The notes under the pieces: generated by a model
Told to the model about the DNA's origin: nothing
What the model saw: the letters and a program-made list of their open reading frames with translations, nothing else
Database searches by the model: none
NCBI GenBank assembly: GCA_958298945.1
Contig: OY282605.1
Coordinates: forward strand, 42,448,811 to 42,512,810
Source of the DNA: Atherix ibis
Taxonomy: Eukaryota; Arthropoda; Insecta; Diptera; Athericidae
Reading direction: 5' to 3'
Length of the DNA: 64,000 nt
Made by a program: the position numbers and the translations under genes
Shown: in pieces, positions 1 through 12,069 of the stretch
How positions within the stretch are numbered: position 1 is the first letter of the stretch
How the letters are laid out: every line of letters begins with the position of its first letter

Positions 1-1334
1 TTTTCTTAAAATTCCTAATACAAAACCGCAAGTTTCCTTCTATAAGGGCGTATTTTTACCTATAGGACGAAGTTAAAATTTATATTTCTAGTCCAGGAGG
101 GATTTATCGTTTAAGCTACATTGAAGAGATGTCCGCAGTCTTGCCGAATCACTTTCATAATTTATTGAGTTACGATAATAAATTTTTAATTTTTAAAATT
201 ATACTTAAATAATTGTTCATTTCAGAGGAACAATTTATATTAATATTTTTAACAACATTGGTAAATAAGAGAAATATAATAAAAGATTTGCATGTTTTAT
301 AAACTGTTCATAATTTTGATATATTTTTTAATTGAAATTCTTATAAAAGATTCTCTTCTATTTATTATTATTCGTATAATTAATATAAATTCTTTTTAAA
401 AGAATCACACAATAGTGAACCATAACAACATTAAAGATTTTGTTGTAAAAGATTTAGTTTCATAAAATATAAAAAATTTAGTTTCATTTTGAAATATTTT
501 TAATTAAAAATAGAGCTTTTAATACTGTTGGAACTATAAGGTGTAAATCGAATAGTTTTATTTATTTTAAAGCGCATTCATACAATAGAAAATAAAAATA
601 GGAATTACTCGGATTCACATCGAGAAAGTTATTAAATTTTTTGATAAAATATATTTTCAAATGTAATTTTTTTTAATACTTTTTAAATATTATTACATTT
701 AACAATTATATAGGATTTTATTATAAAATTTAGATATATATATGACTATGAAATTTATAGAAATAATAAAAATATTAATCTATAGTATAATCCATTTTGT
801 AGTACAATGAAACGAAAAATATAAGCTTTCCGGTAAAAACGTTCCAATATGAATAAACTTTCAAAAGTGATGGAGAATATTTACTCTGCATGTGTTACTA
901 TACATATCAAAAAATATATTTGTATGAATACGTGAATATAGCATGAAAATTCTATTATTCTATTATAATAGCCATATGAATTGGCTATAAATTTACTCAG
1001 ATTAAGTTGCATTTACACAAGCAATGAACAAAGTATTACAAAACTTTCCATTCTATATAAAATGAAAAATATTATTGAGTATTTCATTTAAGGATTAAGG
1101 AATTTTCAAACCATAAATGAACAGACTATAATCTCTAAAATAATCCTTGATTTTATCTTTAATCAAAGAAGTTTTTTTTTCATCCTTTAGACTAACATAT
1201 AAGCATATATTAGTATTATATCTATACGAAAAAAGTTTATATTTATTTCCTACTCTTTCAAATATTGTGCATTTAACAAAAAAAATAATAACGAAAAAAT
1301 TTATAAGAGATGTTTTTTTATAACTATAAAGAGT
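1..1334. other. AT-rich spacer, no gene seen
   Basis: Very AT-rich sequence with homopolymer runs. The longest frame (minus, 1095-1337, 80 codons) is Lys/Phe/Ile-rich, as expected from base composition, and shows no recognisable domain. I see no mobile-element termini here. Confidence 0.6.
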
Positions 1335-1725
1335 CAAAAATTCGACATCTATAATATGGGTTTGGACAAGTCACGTGACAAACCCTGGTTATTTGCTCAA
1401 ACCCGCATTAAAGATGATAAATCACTTATTTCGATTTTTAAAGGAAACGTTGTGAATATTTGTTATATATTTATAATAAATTAAATGTTCGATAATTATA
1501 ATGGAAATTTGCATAAGTCACGTGACAGTTATTCAAAATTTGTTGATTTTTCTAAAAAATATTATTTTATGTTAACAAAAAAATTAGATTATGGATATTT
1601 TTTTCTCATAATTTTGATATAAAATGTTAAATTTTCGATATTTATAATGCAGATTAAGAAATCGGAAATTAAATGTTCGTTAATTATAATACGGATTAAA
1701 ATAAGTGACGTGACAAAATGGTTAT
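1335..1725. repeat. Degenerate tandem array with GTCACGTGAC palindromes
   Basis: Four related blocks begin near 1338, 1474, 1625 and 1666 with variants of ttcgataattataatg. Three are followed by a palindromic core: GTCACGTGAC at 1370-1379 and 1517-1526, and the variant GTGACGTGAC at 1705-1714. Two of the cores lead into similar 'ggttatttg' sequence. The core contains CACGTG, an E-box of the kind bound by bHLH-zip factors in general. Whether it is regulatory here is unknown; it could simply be a decayed satellite. Confidence 0.6.
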
Positions 1726-1764
1726 TTGATGATTATTCTCATAAGATCAGCATCATTATCATCA

Positions 1765-2330
1765 TGTATGGTGCGTCACTCTCAGCATGTATTTGGCGTT
1801 CTGGTTAAATGGCTCTGAAAATGATTCGACTGCTTTTACTTAACCTCTCACACTAGTCATAGTCAGCCTAGACAATTTAATTAATTTTTCTGGGATACCA
1901 AACTCTCTCATAGATGTGTAGAGTTATCCCCTGGCTATACAGTCATATGCGACTTTGAAGAATGAAGATCTGATCTGTTGGTGATTTCCCAAGAGTAAAG
2001 TCCCTCTTATATACGCCAATAATTTTTCGGGCGAATGGGACTATCCTACGTAGTAAGATGTACCCAGATAATTTTTTTCTGAGTATGGGACAGATAATGT
2101 TAAGGTACCAGTCATGGGTTAGATGTTGATACTCGACCATATTTTACACCAGCAACAAAAATTGTTCCTGTACCCACTGGGATTAAATAATATTCATTAT
2201 TTGATAAACCGTTTTGTGCGGTATATCATGGCCATACTTAAGCAGTTCGCTGATAATTCCGTTAAGACCAGGCGACTTTTGGTTTTCCAGTTTTTCAGAT
2301 TTTCAAAATTGGGAAGCTTTCAGGCTTTTG
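1765..2330 (-). pseudogene. Non-LTR retrotransposon reverse transcriptase relic
   Basis: Reading the minus strand from about 2300 down gives pieces of one reverse transcriptase. First comes a segment like 'NGIISELLKYGHD' (about 2230-2270), resembling the conserved 'PGxDGIxAELLK' region. Then 'WYLNIICPI..KK' and 'LGKSPTDQIFILQ' (1943-2140), resembling the region before and including the GFRPGKSTxDQIF motif. Then 'AYDCIARG' followed by 'REFGIPEKLIKLSRLTMT' (about 1835-1950), the palm region downstream of catalytic motif A. Stops and frame changes separate the pieces, so it is dead. The fragment lacks the downstream catalytic box and the endonuclease. It differs in motif style from the jockey-like LINEs elsewhere in the window. 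Clade is uncertain. Confidence 0.72.
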
Positions 2331-2499
2331 GGAATATTTTATAGTTGCAATTATAGTTGTAAAGCTGGTCCACTGCACCATTCTAATCGAAGTGGTCAGT
2401 GCCTACCCTATAAAAGCCCTCATTCCCCCTACTTTTACAACCAGGCTTTGGACCGTTTTGGGTAAAGTCGTGAAAAGGAATATGTCTTCAGTGCTATAT

Positions 2500-3940
2500 A
2501 ATAAAAAAAAATGTTCTATTTGATAAAATTATAAGTATTTCTAATACATCAAATGAGTTTGGATCCAATGGAGACGCTTTTTCATTATTGACATTCTTTG
2601 AAGTTTGCTAAAACTGTAAACAGCTACCGAAATTTGGGTAATGATTTTTACAAAGTTTTATTATTATGGTAATGATTTTTACAAAGTTTTATCATTTCAA
2701 TCAGACCAAAGGATATCAAAGTCTTCACCACCAATTGCGTATGATAAAGCTATAATTTCAAAATACCCAATCGAGCTTTCTGTTACATAATTTTCCATTT
2801 CAACGTATTTTGGTCAAATTAATCTTTAACACGCATTATGGGTGAAAGTTTACAATTTTCCAATCTTTCCTAGCCGTTAAGTTTAACAAAATATATAAAG
2901 GCAATACGATAAGTTATTGACAAATGCAAGAATGTAGCTGATATCTGTAATTCTTAAAAAACGCTATATAAAGTTTCATTAATATCTTTTTTTTTAGCTT
3001 AGTTTTTACAGTCATTAAAATAAGACAAAATTTGTGTTTAAATGTTTTGCCAAATTTAAGTTCCAGTAATAATATCCTATTTCCAAAATTGAATAAAAGC
3101 TTTGCGAAAAAAATTTGACTCAAACGATGAGGTAATTCCTGAAACAAACGACTATTTGGACGGCTTTGAAACATCGTAATTTTTATTTGTGAACCAAAAT
3201 AAAGAGAAACGTTGCTCAATACATTTAGAGCTAAAAATAAAATCAATTTCACAAATAAAAATTTTTGTTTCTAGTCAAAGCTAAGTATTAATCATACAAC
3301 CCTGGTGTGATTACGTATTCCCTAATTGTGCATTTTTTGCAAATAAAAAAATGCTTTAATTGATAAAATATGAGTATTTCTAAAATATTAAATGAGTTTG
3401 AATCCAATTAACGTATTGAATGAGTAATGACGTCCTCTGAATTTTGATTTATTTCTATTTAAAAAAAAGCAGTTAACAGCTTCTGAAATTTTGGTTCCTT
3501 TTATTGACAAATACCAGAATGTAGCTTATATCTGTAATTCTTAAAGAATGACATATAAAATTTTATTAACATCTTTTTTTCAGTTTAGTTTTGAAGAGAG
3601 GCAAAATTTGTGTTTAAATATTTCGTCAAATTTAACCTACAGTAATAATTTTCTATTTACTAAATTGAATAAAGGCCCGGCGGAAAAAAAATTGACTCAA
3701 ACGATGAGGTAATTCCTGAAACAAATGACTATTTAGAAGGTTTGGAGAGCTTATAATTTTTATATTGGATACAAAATATAGAAAAACGTTGCCTACTTAC
3801 ACTAAAAGCTAAAAATAAAATCAATTTCACAAATAATAATGATTTTTTCTAGTCAAGGCTTAGTATTAATCATACAACCCTTGTGTAAGTATATGGTATA
3901 TTCCCTAATTCTATAGCATTTATTCTATAATAAAAAATTC
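2500..3940. repeat. Two-copy tandem repeat, non-coding
   Basis: Unit 1 (about 2500-3340) and unit 2 (about 3341-3940) align over most of their length. Shared landmarks include 'aatgagtttg', 'gactcaaacgatgaggtaat', 'tcctgaaacaaa' and 'taaaatcaatttcacaaata'. Both pass through 'attaatcatacaacc' (3287-3301 and 3865-3879). Unit 2 is shorter through internal deletion. The 112-codon minus frame 2914-3252 lies inside unit 1, is not maintained in unit 2 and is probably not a gene. Two smaller direct duplications occur at about 2639-2695 and 3910-3965. Confidence 0.75.
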
Positions 3941-5627
3941 TATAGCATTTATTTTATAAATAAATCGATATTATAAGAATTTATGGTATTTCAAATTATT
4001 TATTAACAAATAATTTATGAAAAAAAGTACAAATTTGTTCTATTTTTCGACTGTGCTATTTTAAAATCAACAAGAATTAGGTATAAATACCCAATATCAT
4101 AAATTATTAATTTCTCCTTTCAAAATATTTCAAAAGTAACTCAAAAAATTTGTGATGTCAAAATTTAAAGGCTTATTTTTGTCATAAAGGTCCTTTTACT
4201 ACTGGTGGCTACGAGAAAAGTAATTTTATCAATTACAAAAATTGTTTTTTTGGATAATTTCAAACAAAATAACTTTTATTTGAAGAAAAAAATTTAAGTG
4301 CATATCAAATGAAAAGGAGCAAAACTTCCCGGCTCAACCTTATGTCCTCCTATCCTTGATATGATAACTTTTCAAAGGCAAGTAGGTAACCTATTTAGTT
4401 TAAGAAATAAATAAAAGAAAATAAATACATTCTAATATGGATAATATATTTTTGAAAAGTACAACTTAAATCGAATAACAGGCAACATGCATTTTGCATT
4501 TTCTTGCATCTTGTTTTTACATTGAAACAAATTGAATTGTTTTTTTTTTGCATGAGCGCTTTTGAATGAGGATACTTTATAATCAAATATGTGTTTGTGT
4601 ATCCGTAAAAGCACATATACAAAAATATATTCTATTAAATTTTATATGTTTATATGCATTTGAAAATAGTTAACAAAATAAAAAGATAAAATCCTTTTCA
4701 AACTATGTTGTGTAGGTACAACTAAACGAATGTATTGCTTACATGAGAAATGTGCATCGTAAGCGATTTATTTCGAAAGAAAAACTGCTTCAATTTAGAA
4801 AAGTGAATATGTACAATTTTGAAAAGTTTAAAGTGAATTCATGCTTGTTCAGGACTATATTGAGACAAGGACACATATTAAGGAAGGGATGAGTATGGGG
4901 AAGGGATTATATATATCGAAATAGGTTCGGAAAAGTTCTACCATTCAAATTGAATTCAGGCAAAATGCCCGATCCAGATCAAAGTAATGAATCGAACAAA
5001 CTAATACTCTTTTTCTGGTAGGATATTCTTTTCAACACTCGAACATCTAAAAGGACTCGGAATTCTTTTCCATCCCATTCAGCTGTTATTCAAAGACAAT
5101 TTAATAAATTTATTGGATATTAAATCTATTGTTCCCATGTACCCAGTTTACATACGAACGCATGTTTTCCAATTTCATCGAACAGAGAATTTCTAGGTCC
5201 ATTTTTTATTTTCGCAAATAGACGGCCATCTTTTCCGGTCATTTATTTACTTAAAAATAAAACTTATTGGCGAATATTTGAATATTATTTTTGGAATCCT
5301 TTTCAAGTTTCCCTTTTTGAGTAGTTAATGCTAATAAATAAAATTATCTTAAAGGTGTTTATATTACAGTCTCAAAAAGAGGAGCCATTTTATTTTTTTT
5401 TTGAAAAAGTAGCCATTTTGTTTTTCTATTCAAAATGAGAAGCCATGTTAAACTGCTGGTAATTGGAGTAATTACTTTACGTGTATAAGCAAAAATGGTT
5501 TAAAAGTTACATGATATCGAAATAATTTGTACTGTCATGGCTTCAGGCATAGGTTATAGGACCTCATGAAAAGAGTTTAAACAGAAAAATAATTCCTTTT
5601 CAATATATAAATATTTATTTAAAAAAG
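3941..5627. other. AT-rich spacer, no gene seen
   Basis: No coding frame with a recognisable motif and no element termini. The two overlapping minus frames at 4395-4622 are low-complexity. Confidence 0.55.
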
Positions 5628-5653
5628 GAATTCTAATCAAATGATTAGAATTC
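5628..5653. repeat. Short inverted repeat (12-bp arms)
   Basis: gaattctaatca at 5628-5639 is followed after two bases by its exact reverse complement at 5642-5653. It contains two EcoRI-type GAATTC sites. Function unknown. Confidence 0.85.
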
Positions 5654-5770
5654 AAAATTTGAATTCTTCCTCTAAAAAATGAGGAGGAAAATAGCGAATA
5701 GAGAAACTTAAATATCGTATCAATATTGTAGAGTTTTCCTTTTTTTTAGTTCAGAAAATACACACCTACC

Positions 5771-6290
5771 ATTTGACAGCTGTCAAATTTATATGTCATT
5801 ATAGATATAGTTTGCAAATTTGAAACTATAAATTATGTAATCACCAAAATAGGGTTAAATTTTTTTTTACAAAACTGGTAATTTTGCAAAGATGCTCCAA
5901 TTTTGTGATGAAGAAAAAAATTTTTTCAATGGCGAGGCTCATTTTTCGATTGGTGAATACGTCAATAATTAAGACTATCGTATATGAAGCCCTAAAGAGC
6001 CACAATTATCTCTATGGAAAAACTATTTTCCTATATTTCCTTGAAAATAAAGAGGGAGAGACCGTTACTACCAATTCTGAGCAATATGCCATTTCTTGGC
6101 ATGAACTTAAACAATTTAATGTGGACTATATTATTTTTTTTTAGCAAAATGGTACCCCAAGTGATAGAAAATGACAACTTTTGACTGTATTGCGTAAAAA
6201 GTACTCAGGACAGAGAATTTTGAAAATTTTGCGAATTGGCCCACAAGATCGTACGATTTGACATCATTGAGCATACTATCTTCTAAATCT
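5771..6290 (+). pseudogene. DD41D mariner-like transposase relic
   Basis: The region opens with the perfect palindrome atttgacagctgtcaaat (5771-5788). From about 5929 three-frame reading recovers parts of a transposase: 'GEAHF.IG.YVNN' (about 5930-5970), then 'ENKEGETVTTNSEQY' and 'ELKQFNVDYI' (about 6043-6138), then a degraded 'QNGT' where the second catalytic Asp would lie, and 'NWPTRSYDLTSL' near 6234-6272. This order matches the C-terminal catalytic half of the DD41D (rosa/VS-like) branch of the mariner superfamily and parallels the better copy at 17957-19240. Frameshifts and stops make it inactive. The 86-codon frame 5884-6144 is one exposed piece. The N-terminal half and both termini are not visible. 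Confidence 0.65.
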
Positions 6291-6299
6291 ACGTAAAAA

Positions 6300-8784
6300 T
6301 TATATGTGCGCAGATAATTTTTCACACTTAAAACCATTTAAAACCTTAAGAATTTTTTTACACTTACGAATTTTTAAACTGAATAATTTTTTATAAGCAA
6401 TCAAATAAAATAAATATTTTATTAAATTATAAATTTTAAATATATTTAATTTAATTTGACTTTTCAAAGTGCAAAATGGATAACTCACAGTTTCCTAGAA
6501 TCCCCCATGCAATAATAGTTTCAATTTTACAGTGAGAATTTTACAACTAAAAATGTTTGGTTAGCAAAAAAGAAAACTTTATGGTCTATTTTTTCCTTTT
6601 TTAGAAAAAAAGTTTATTAAACTTGACTGGAAAAGATCTTAGATTATTGCACTAAAGCCAACATCCGTCAAGTCATGTTCGAATTACAGCAAGAAATTTG
6701 CCAAAAAAGGCATAAAAAAATACATAAAAAAGTAAAGTCCTGTAAAAAATATTTTTTTTTTATAATGGCAAATAATTTTTGTAATATTTAAATAAAAATT
6801 AAAATAAAAATCAAATTGTCAATGCAATTTTTATAATTATACTTTCCGAATTGCAAATTAGATAACCTATTATGAGTATTATTGTCGAAGCTATACCATG
6901 CGACCATTTTTTTTAACAAAAATATTTTTTAGCATTGTTTTGTTATTTTATTCAATTAAACGATATTATTAAAATAGTTTAAAGTTCCAACTGAATTAAT
7001 AAAACTTTTTTGAGATATTTAAAAAAAATGAGAATATTTTTAAGAATTTTTACTCACTTAAATATTATTAGAAAACTAACAGAAATTTATAGGAAGAAGA
7101 ATTTTAAGCATACTACCATAAAAAATTATCATTTCTTTTTTACATCAATAAAAACCTCCATAACTAATGATATTTACATTCGGATAAAAGAGTAAAAATA
7201 TGATTCTTTGCTATTTATGACCGTAACAAAAAGAAGACTACAATTTTCCTTTATAAAATGCAACCCTAACATTATCTCAAAAGAATTTATATTAAATTCA
7301 ATTTCAACCCCATTTCACTTTGTAATAAAAAATAATTTCTTCTATTGATTGGAAATATTAAAATCGAACAGTAGAATTTTTTTCATACTAAAATGTGTTT
7401 AGCATAAAATAGCATATTTTCCAAGAAATTTAATGCATTTTTCAAAAATTATCACCAGAAATTTCAAAGCTTATAATTTTATGCTAGTATGCAAAAGCTG
7501 TGCCAAAAAAAATCCTTCTCCAGTACACGAGTAAGCGTGTATGTTTGAGGTTTGAACTACTCTCACGAGAATTGATAGTTTCCCAGATTAAGGATATATT
7601 TTGGTTTTCCTTTATTTCTTTATCTTTCACTTTTGGTATAGTTTTCCAGCTTAAAAATTATCTCTTCAACTACGGTTTATGAATTTTAAGTCATGTCCTT
7701 TTTCAACCTTTAGACGACACCTCAACAAAAAGAAATAAAGAAAAAAATTAAAAAAAATTTAAAAAGAACCGTAAAATGGGAAGATACCTTAACTATACAT
7801 AAAATACTACCGATCTGCTAAGGTATTTGGTTTTTTTTGTTTAAGTTTTATATGCAATAGGAGAGCAGTCTTTTCTATATGGCAATCTATTGAGTAAAAT
7901 TGGCATTTGTCCAGATCTTATGGAATTAGTAAGCCAAAAAAAAAACAATACAAAAAACTAAATACACTTGAAGGATAGAGCAATTCCATTTATTTTTTTC
8001 TTATATACTTTGGGTTGGAGGTCCTTTTTCCAACATGACCTATTCGCTATTTTGAATTTTTTTTTTGCCATTTTCCTGGTCATGTCTAACATTCTGTTCA
8101 GTTTTGGTTTCAGTTATCTACGATTCTGTATCATCTCGACTTTACACCAAATGAAAAGAATGGCATTGCACAGTCATTGAACAAAAAGCTTCTAAATTTC
8201 TAGCGTTTTTTTTTTTTTGGTTGGGTTAAGCTTACTGGCAATAGCAATATTGAACGTGGATAGAGAATGCATGCCAAATGATTCGGCAGTTAATTTTGTG
8301 CATTTCCTTCTTAGATGATTTAGTTGCAGGATATGACCTGAACAGAAATTCTGCCCGGGTGAAAGTAAATCAAAGTTTTTGACTTTTTTTTCGCTTGTTC
8401 AATGGACGATGGAAATGATATGTTTTTGGTTGAAAATGGCTAAATTTAGACCTTGTTGTAGAATGTTTTGTGTTTAAGCCACCAAGAATATTTGGTTTGT
8501 TTATGCTCAGTATACACATAGATACACTTGTTCAACTGATTTTAACAACAGATACACTTTTTCAACTGATTAACATAAATTTCATTTATACTACAAAAAT
8601 TACTTTTAACTAACTTCCTCATCTTAGTAAGAAACTATGATCGAAGTAGGACGTAGATTATAAGTTGGGAAAATAGGTAAAATTTTTAATCCAAAAAAGT
8701 TACTATAGTCAACAATATTATATTATGATGTATTGATAAGAACAATTAAGAGACTATCGATTTCATGATCCGTGAAGTACAGTC
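6300..8784. other. AT-rich spacer, no gene seen
   Basis: Several frames of 60-70 codons exist (for example 7010-7195, 7500-7682, 7968-8180) but all are AT-driven, lack motifs and do not link together. No termini or RNA genes seen. Confidence 0.5.
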
Positions 8785-8835
8785 CTGTTAAATGACAGCT
8801 GTCAATCATATCTACCAGCTTAGGTAGATGTTTTT
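8785..8835 (+). repeat. Left part of a LINE-interrupted repeat, with target duplication
   Basis: Contains tgacagctgtcaa (from about 8794) and a small inverted repeat, tctacc/ggtaga. It ends in tagatgttttt (8825-8835), the left copy of the target site duplication of the LINE at 8836-10694. Joined to the sequence from 10695 it aligns with 5771-5965, showing that the LINE landed inside a relative of that repeat. Confidence 0.7.
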
Positions 8836-8978
8836 TTTATTTTTTTTATTATTTTAAATGTTATCTACAACTACTTATGCTAGTAACAAGCAGATTTTTT
8901 AAGGGAATATACCTGGACATGAAGACATGTGGAGGAAAACACCCATCGATGTTACCTCTAGAACAGGGTAATTTTATT

Positions 8979-9176
8979 TTATAATATTAGAAAATCTCTC
9001 GGCCATCGCCGTTTTAAACGTCGATGGGTGTATACTGGAAGGGTGGGAGTGAAAAGTTCCCTTCCTAAAGGATTGGGGTTGAAGGATAGATGCGAATGGA
9101 ATTTTTTATATCGGGAGATGCATAGTTCACGAACAAATGGAACATTTAGGTCACGGTGGATAACAGGGTTTCGCAC
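8979..9176 (-). pseudogene. C-terminal fragment of LINE copy A ORF2
   Basis: 65 codons with the pattern 'IHRDLNVPFVRELC' and 'RYKKFHSHLS', the conserved C-terminal segment of this LINE's ORF2. It recurs at 30238-30435, near 49850-49925 and, decayed, near 53960. It is separated from the reverse transcriptase frame by a frameshift between 9176 and 9261. Confidence 0.8.
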
Positions 9177-9260
9177 ATAAAAGGGGGCATTGACAATTTT
9201 ACGAAGGATTCGGGATTGTAGGGATTGGATTGGAAGGGAGTTGGATTGCTTAGTCGAACT

Positions 9261-10202
9261 TCAAAGTTCTAGACCATATGTCCATATTGGTTTCAGAACT
9301 GTATTGTATAATAATAGTTTACTTGTTGGTGTAAGTTTTGATTTACTGTCTAGGAGACGTAATAATTGTTTGTATCGTCCGTTAAGTTCACGTCTTTTAG
9401 TTTTCGTATGAAGGTTCCAGGTTAACCGTTTGTCGAATATAAGTCCAAGGTAACGTACGCTATTTTTTTGTGGAATAATACTGCCGTTTAGGGTTATGTC
9501 GGGAATTTGTTCTCGGCAGAGTGTGAAAGTTACATGAGCAGATTTTTGTTCATTTACCTTCACTCTCCACCTTTTGAACCAAGTTTCTAAGGAGTGGATA
9601 TGGTTCTGTAGGATACTAATGGCTGTGGAAGGATCTTTGTGATGTGTCAGGATGGCTGTATCGTCAGCATATGTTGCGATTAGGATGTTGTTGTGGCAAG
9701 GAATATTATGGGTATAAATGTTATAAAGGATAGGACCTAGGACACTTTCTTGAGGGACACCGGCGGAAATTGGATAAATGTCAGAGTACTCAATATTTTC
9801 AGCTACCTGAAAATATCGGTCCGAGAGATAAGAGTTAAGGATGTGGAAATAACCCGAGGGTAGGACTCGCTGCAACTTCCAAAGCAATCCAGGGTGCCAT
9901 ACACGGTCGAAAGCATGCGAAATGTCAAGAAACACGCCTGGGCAGTATTCCTTTCGCTCTATCGAACACGCTATGTAGTCGACTACGCGATGACACTGCT
10001 GGATAGTGGAATGCTCAGGTCGAAATCCAAACCGATGCCGAGGAATGACACCTTCGGTTTCAAAAATGGGATAAAGGCGTTTTAGGATTAATTTTTCTAG
10101 GATTTTTGATAACATGGGAAGGAGGCTTATAGGTCTAGATGAGGTAGGAAGGTATTTTGGCTTATTGGGTTTTGGGATTATCTTAATTATGGAAAACTTC
10201 AA
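9261..10202 (-). pseudogene. Reverse transcriptase domain of LINE copy A
   Basis: A 313-codon open frame covering most of a reverse transcriptase that would copy the element's RNA at a nicked chromosomal target. Visible blocks in order: 'IPKPNKP' and 'RPISLLPMLSKILEKL' (fingers); 'RFGFRPEHSTIQQ'; motif A 'FLDISHAFDRVW'; motif B 'SAGVPQESVLGP'; motif C 'TYADDTAI' with the catalytic Asp pair (about 9655-9680); then the thumb region 'RYLGLIFDKRLTWN'. In motif B the usual GVPQGS has Gly changed to Glu; copy B keeps the Gly. The frame is lost downstream, and the C-terminal piece (8979-9176) is in a different frame. Jockey-type by motif style. Confidence 0.88.
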
Positions 10203-10694
10203 CAGGGAAGGAAAAAATGATGTGCAGAGGACACTATTATAAATATAGGTTATAAGGACGAGGGTTTTTTGGAAATTTGCTTCAGGTTTTCTGAAGTTAT
10301 TAGGTCATATCCTGGGGCTTTTTTATTGGAAAGGTGTTCTATTGTGAATTTAACTTCGGAAGGAGTGAAAAACTTAGGAGGTGGACTTATGGCAACTGAG
10401 TTGATATTTGTCGGAATATTTGTTCCTCATGCAGAATGTCTTAGACATGTTTGTGAGGTTTAAAGATGTTTTCTAAGTGTTTGCCAAAGATGTCGGCTTT
10501 CTGTTTATCTGTTTTTGCCCAGGTTCCGTCGGTATTCCGGAGCGGGTGTGTAGCTGTTTTGTATTTGAGAATTCGTCTGGTAGCTGTCCAAAGTGATTTA
10601 TTAGTTGTCAGTGATTCTGTGTATTCAGTAAATCGTTCGTTATTATAATTAATTATTTCTTGTTTCAGTTCTCGTTGTAGTTGGTTCAGTTTTT

Positions 10695-10985
10695 TAGATG
10701 TTTTTAAGCTTACAATTTACAATTTGAAGTTATAGATTGTTGACCTACCGAAAATAGGCAAAAGAACATACAGAATATACGGCGATTGTATACTGAAACA
10801 ACGGGTTTTCGATGCTTATCGTTTAGGCTCATTTTTAACACTCAGTAGATACGTCAATGAGAAAAATTTCCTGATACAGGGCTCTTAACACTCAAAAGCA
10901 ACTGTGGAGAAGCCATTGTATCTGAAAAAGTGTTTAGGTGGTATTTATTTGGGGACCTTTACGTATGTGGTTCGGATTAAATCGT
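10695..10985 (+). pseudogene. Right part of LINE-interrupted DD41D transposase relic
   Basis: Starts with the right copy of the target duplication (10695-10705), then 'acaatttacaatttgaa...' aligning with about 5805-5850. From 10826 it gives degraded 'AHF', 'YVNEKNF' and 'TVEKPLYLKKC', matching the region around the first catalytic residues of the DD41D transposase. It fades after about 10960; the rest of the transposase is absent. Confidence 0.5.
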
Positions 10986-12065
10986 TTATTTTTAATATAT
11001 ATGAAAAAGTTAGAGGTCCTAAAAAAGGTATTAAGAGATCTAAAAGCTCCACAATCGATAGCATTACATCGGAAAAGGAACTTTTGATTAAAATGACTTT
11101 CCATTAATAAATGAGTGTCAATGAGTTAAGTGTGACATGGCTAAAAGAAAGAGGAGGGGTATTTTCTATTTGGTAAGCAAAATATCTAATCCGCTCATAA
11201 CCTGAAATTCTAACATGACATGAAACCTGTAATTTTAATAGATATTCTGATGGACAGCTGTACCTAAAAGAATAAATTGAAGCTATCTGACTCAATGAAA
11301 GTATAAGACATGATGTTATCGTCAACAGCCTCCATTCGTGACAAACAGCAAGTAATCATTGAGTCCATCCTTTTCTATAGAATGTTGGATCAATATTTGT
11401 CTTTTCTATGGTTAACAAATATATATTTTGGAGAAAGTTTCCTGTAGAAGGATAGATCCAGAAATTTTATGATTTAAAATTTATTTCTTAGAAACAAAAT
11501 TAAAATAAGCAAAATTTATTTATTCTAATAATAACAAATAATAGAGTTTTTACTAAGAAAATAGAAAATTAATGCCAATAAACAATATTTTTTTAGAAAG
11601 TTTCTTTATAAGCCATATCCATATAATCTCTGAATATTATTTAAAATTAATACAATTATAAAATTAATAATATTAATTCCATAAATTATTTGAACATAAA
11701 TTCTTGGCAAAAATTTATTTATTCCATGTCGATTTTTTTGTATCGATTATCTCAGTTGAAGAAAATTTATGAATTTGTTGATGGTAGAAATTTCTTTTAT
11801 AATTGAGCTTACAATGATTAAAATTGTATCATATTTTATCGAAAATTAGACAAAATCATAGAAAATAATATATTTTTTCTAATTGAACAAATACTAAATA
11901 AAAATATATATGTCAGGAATATGGGCATATCAAAACATATTGCCGCCACAAGCCAAAGTGCTGTATGACCTACAAAAACATTCAAGCTAAAATAAGCCCT
12001 CGTCCTTAATTGTTATGCACAGGATTGAACTCTTTGCCAGTTCAAAATAATTTGTCGGTCGCTAC
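10986..12065. other. AT-rich spacer, no gene seen
   Basis: Frames at 10904-11107 (plus) and 11104-11325 (minus) have no recognisable motif. The stretch 11460-11930 is extremely AT-rich. Confidence 0.5.
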
Positions 12066-12069
12066 AATG

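Larger units (their letters stand above)
8836..10694 (-). mobile_element. Jockey-like LINE copy A, 5'-truncated
   Basis: Non-LTR retrotransposon on the minus strand, 5'-truncated as expected of incomplete reverse transcription. On the plus strand its left end is the poly(T)/(TTTA)-rich stretch after 8835, i.e. an A-rich 3' tail on its own strand. It is flanked by an 11-bp duplication, tagatgttttt, at 8825-8835 and 10695-10705. The body matches copy B (30089-32408) closely until copy A stops at 10694, while copy B continues into endonuclease sequence. It has no endonuclease or ORF1, so it could not move by itself. Confidence 0.88.

Noticed and set aside
2914..3252. A 112-codon minus frame as a gene
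   Set aside because: It lies inside a tandem non-coding repeat, is not kept open in the second unit and has no motif.
5884..6144. An 86-codon frame as an independent small gene
   Set aside because: Its second half is a readable part of a DD41D transposase relic.
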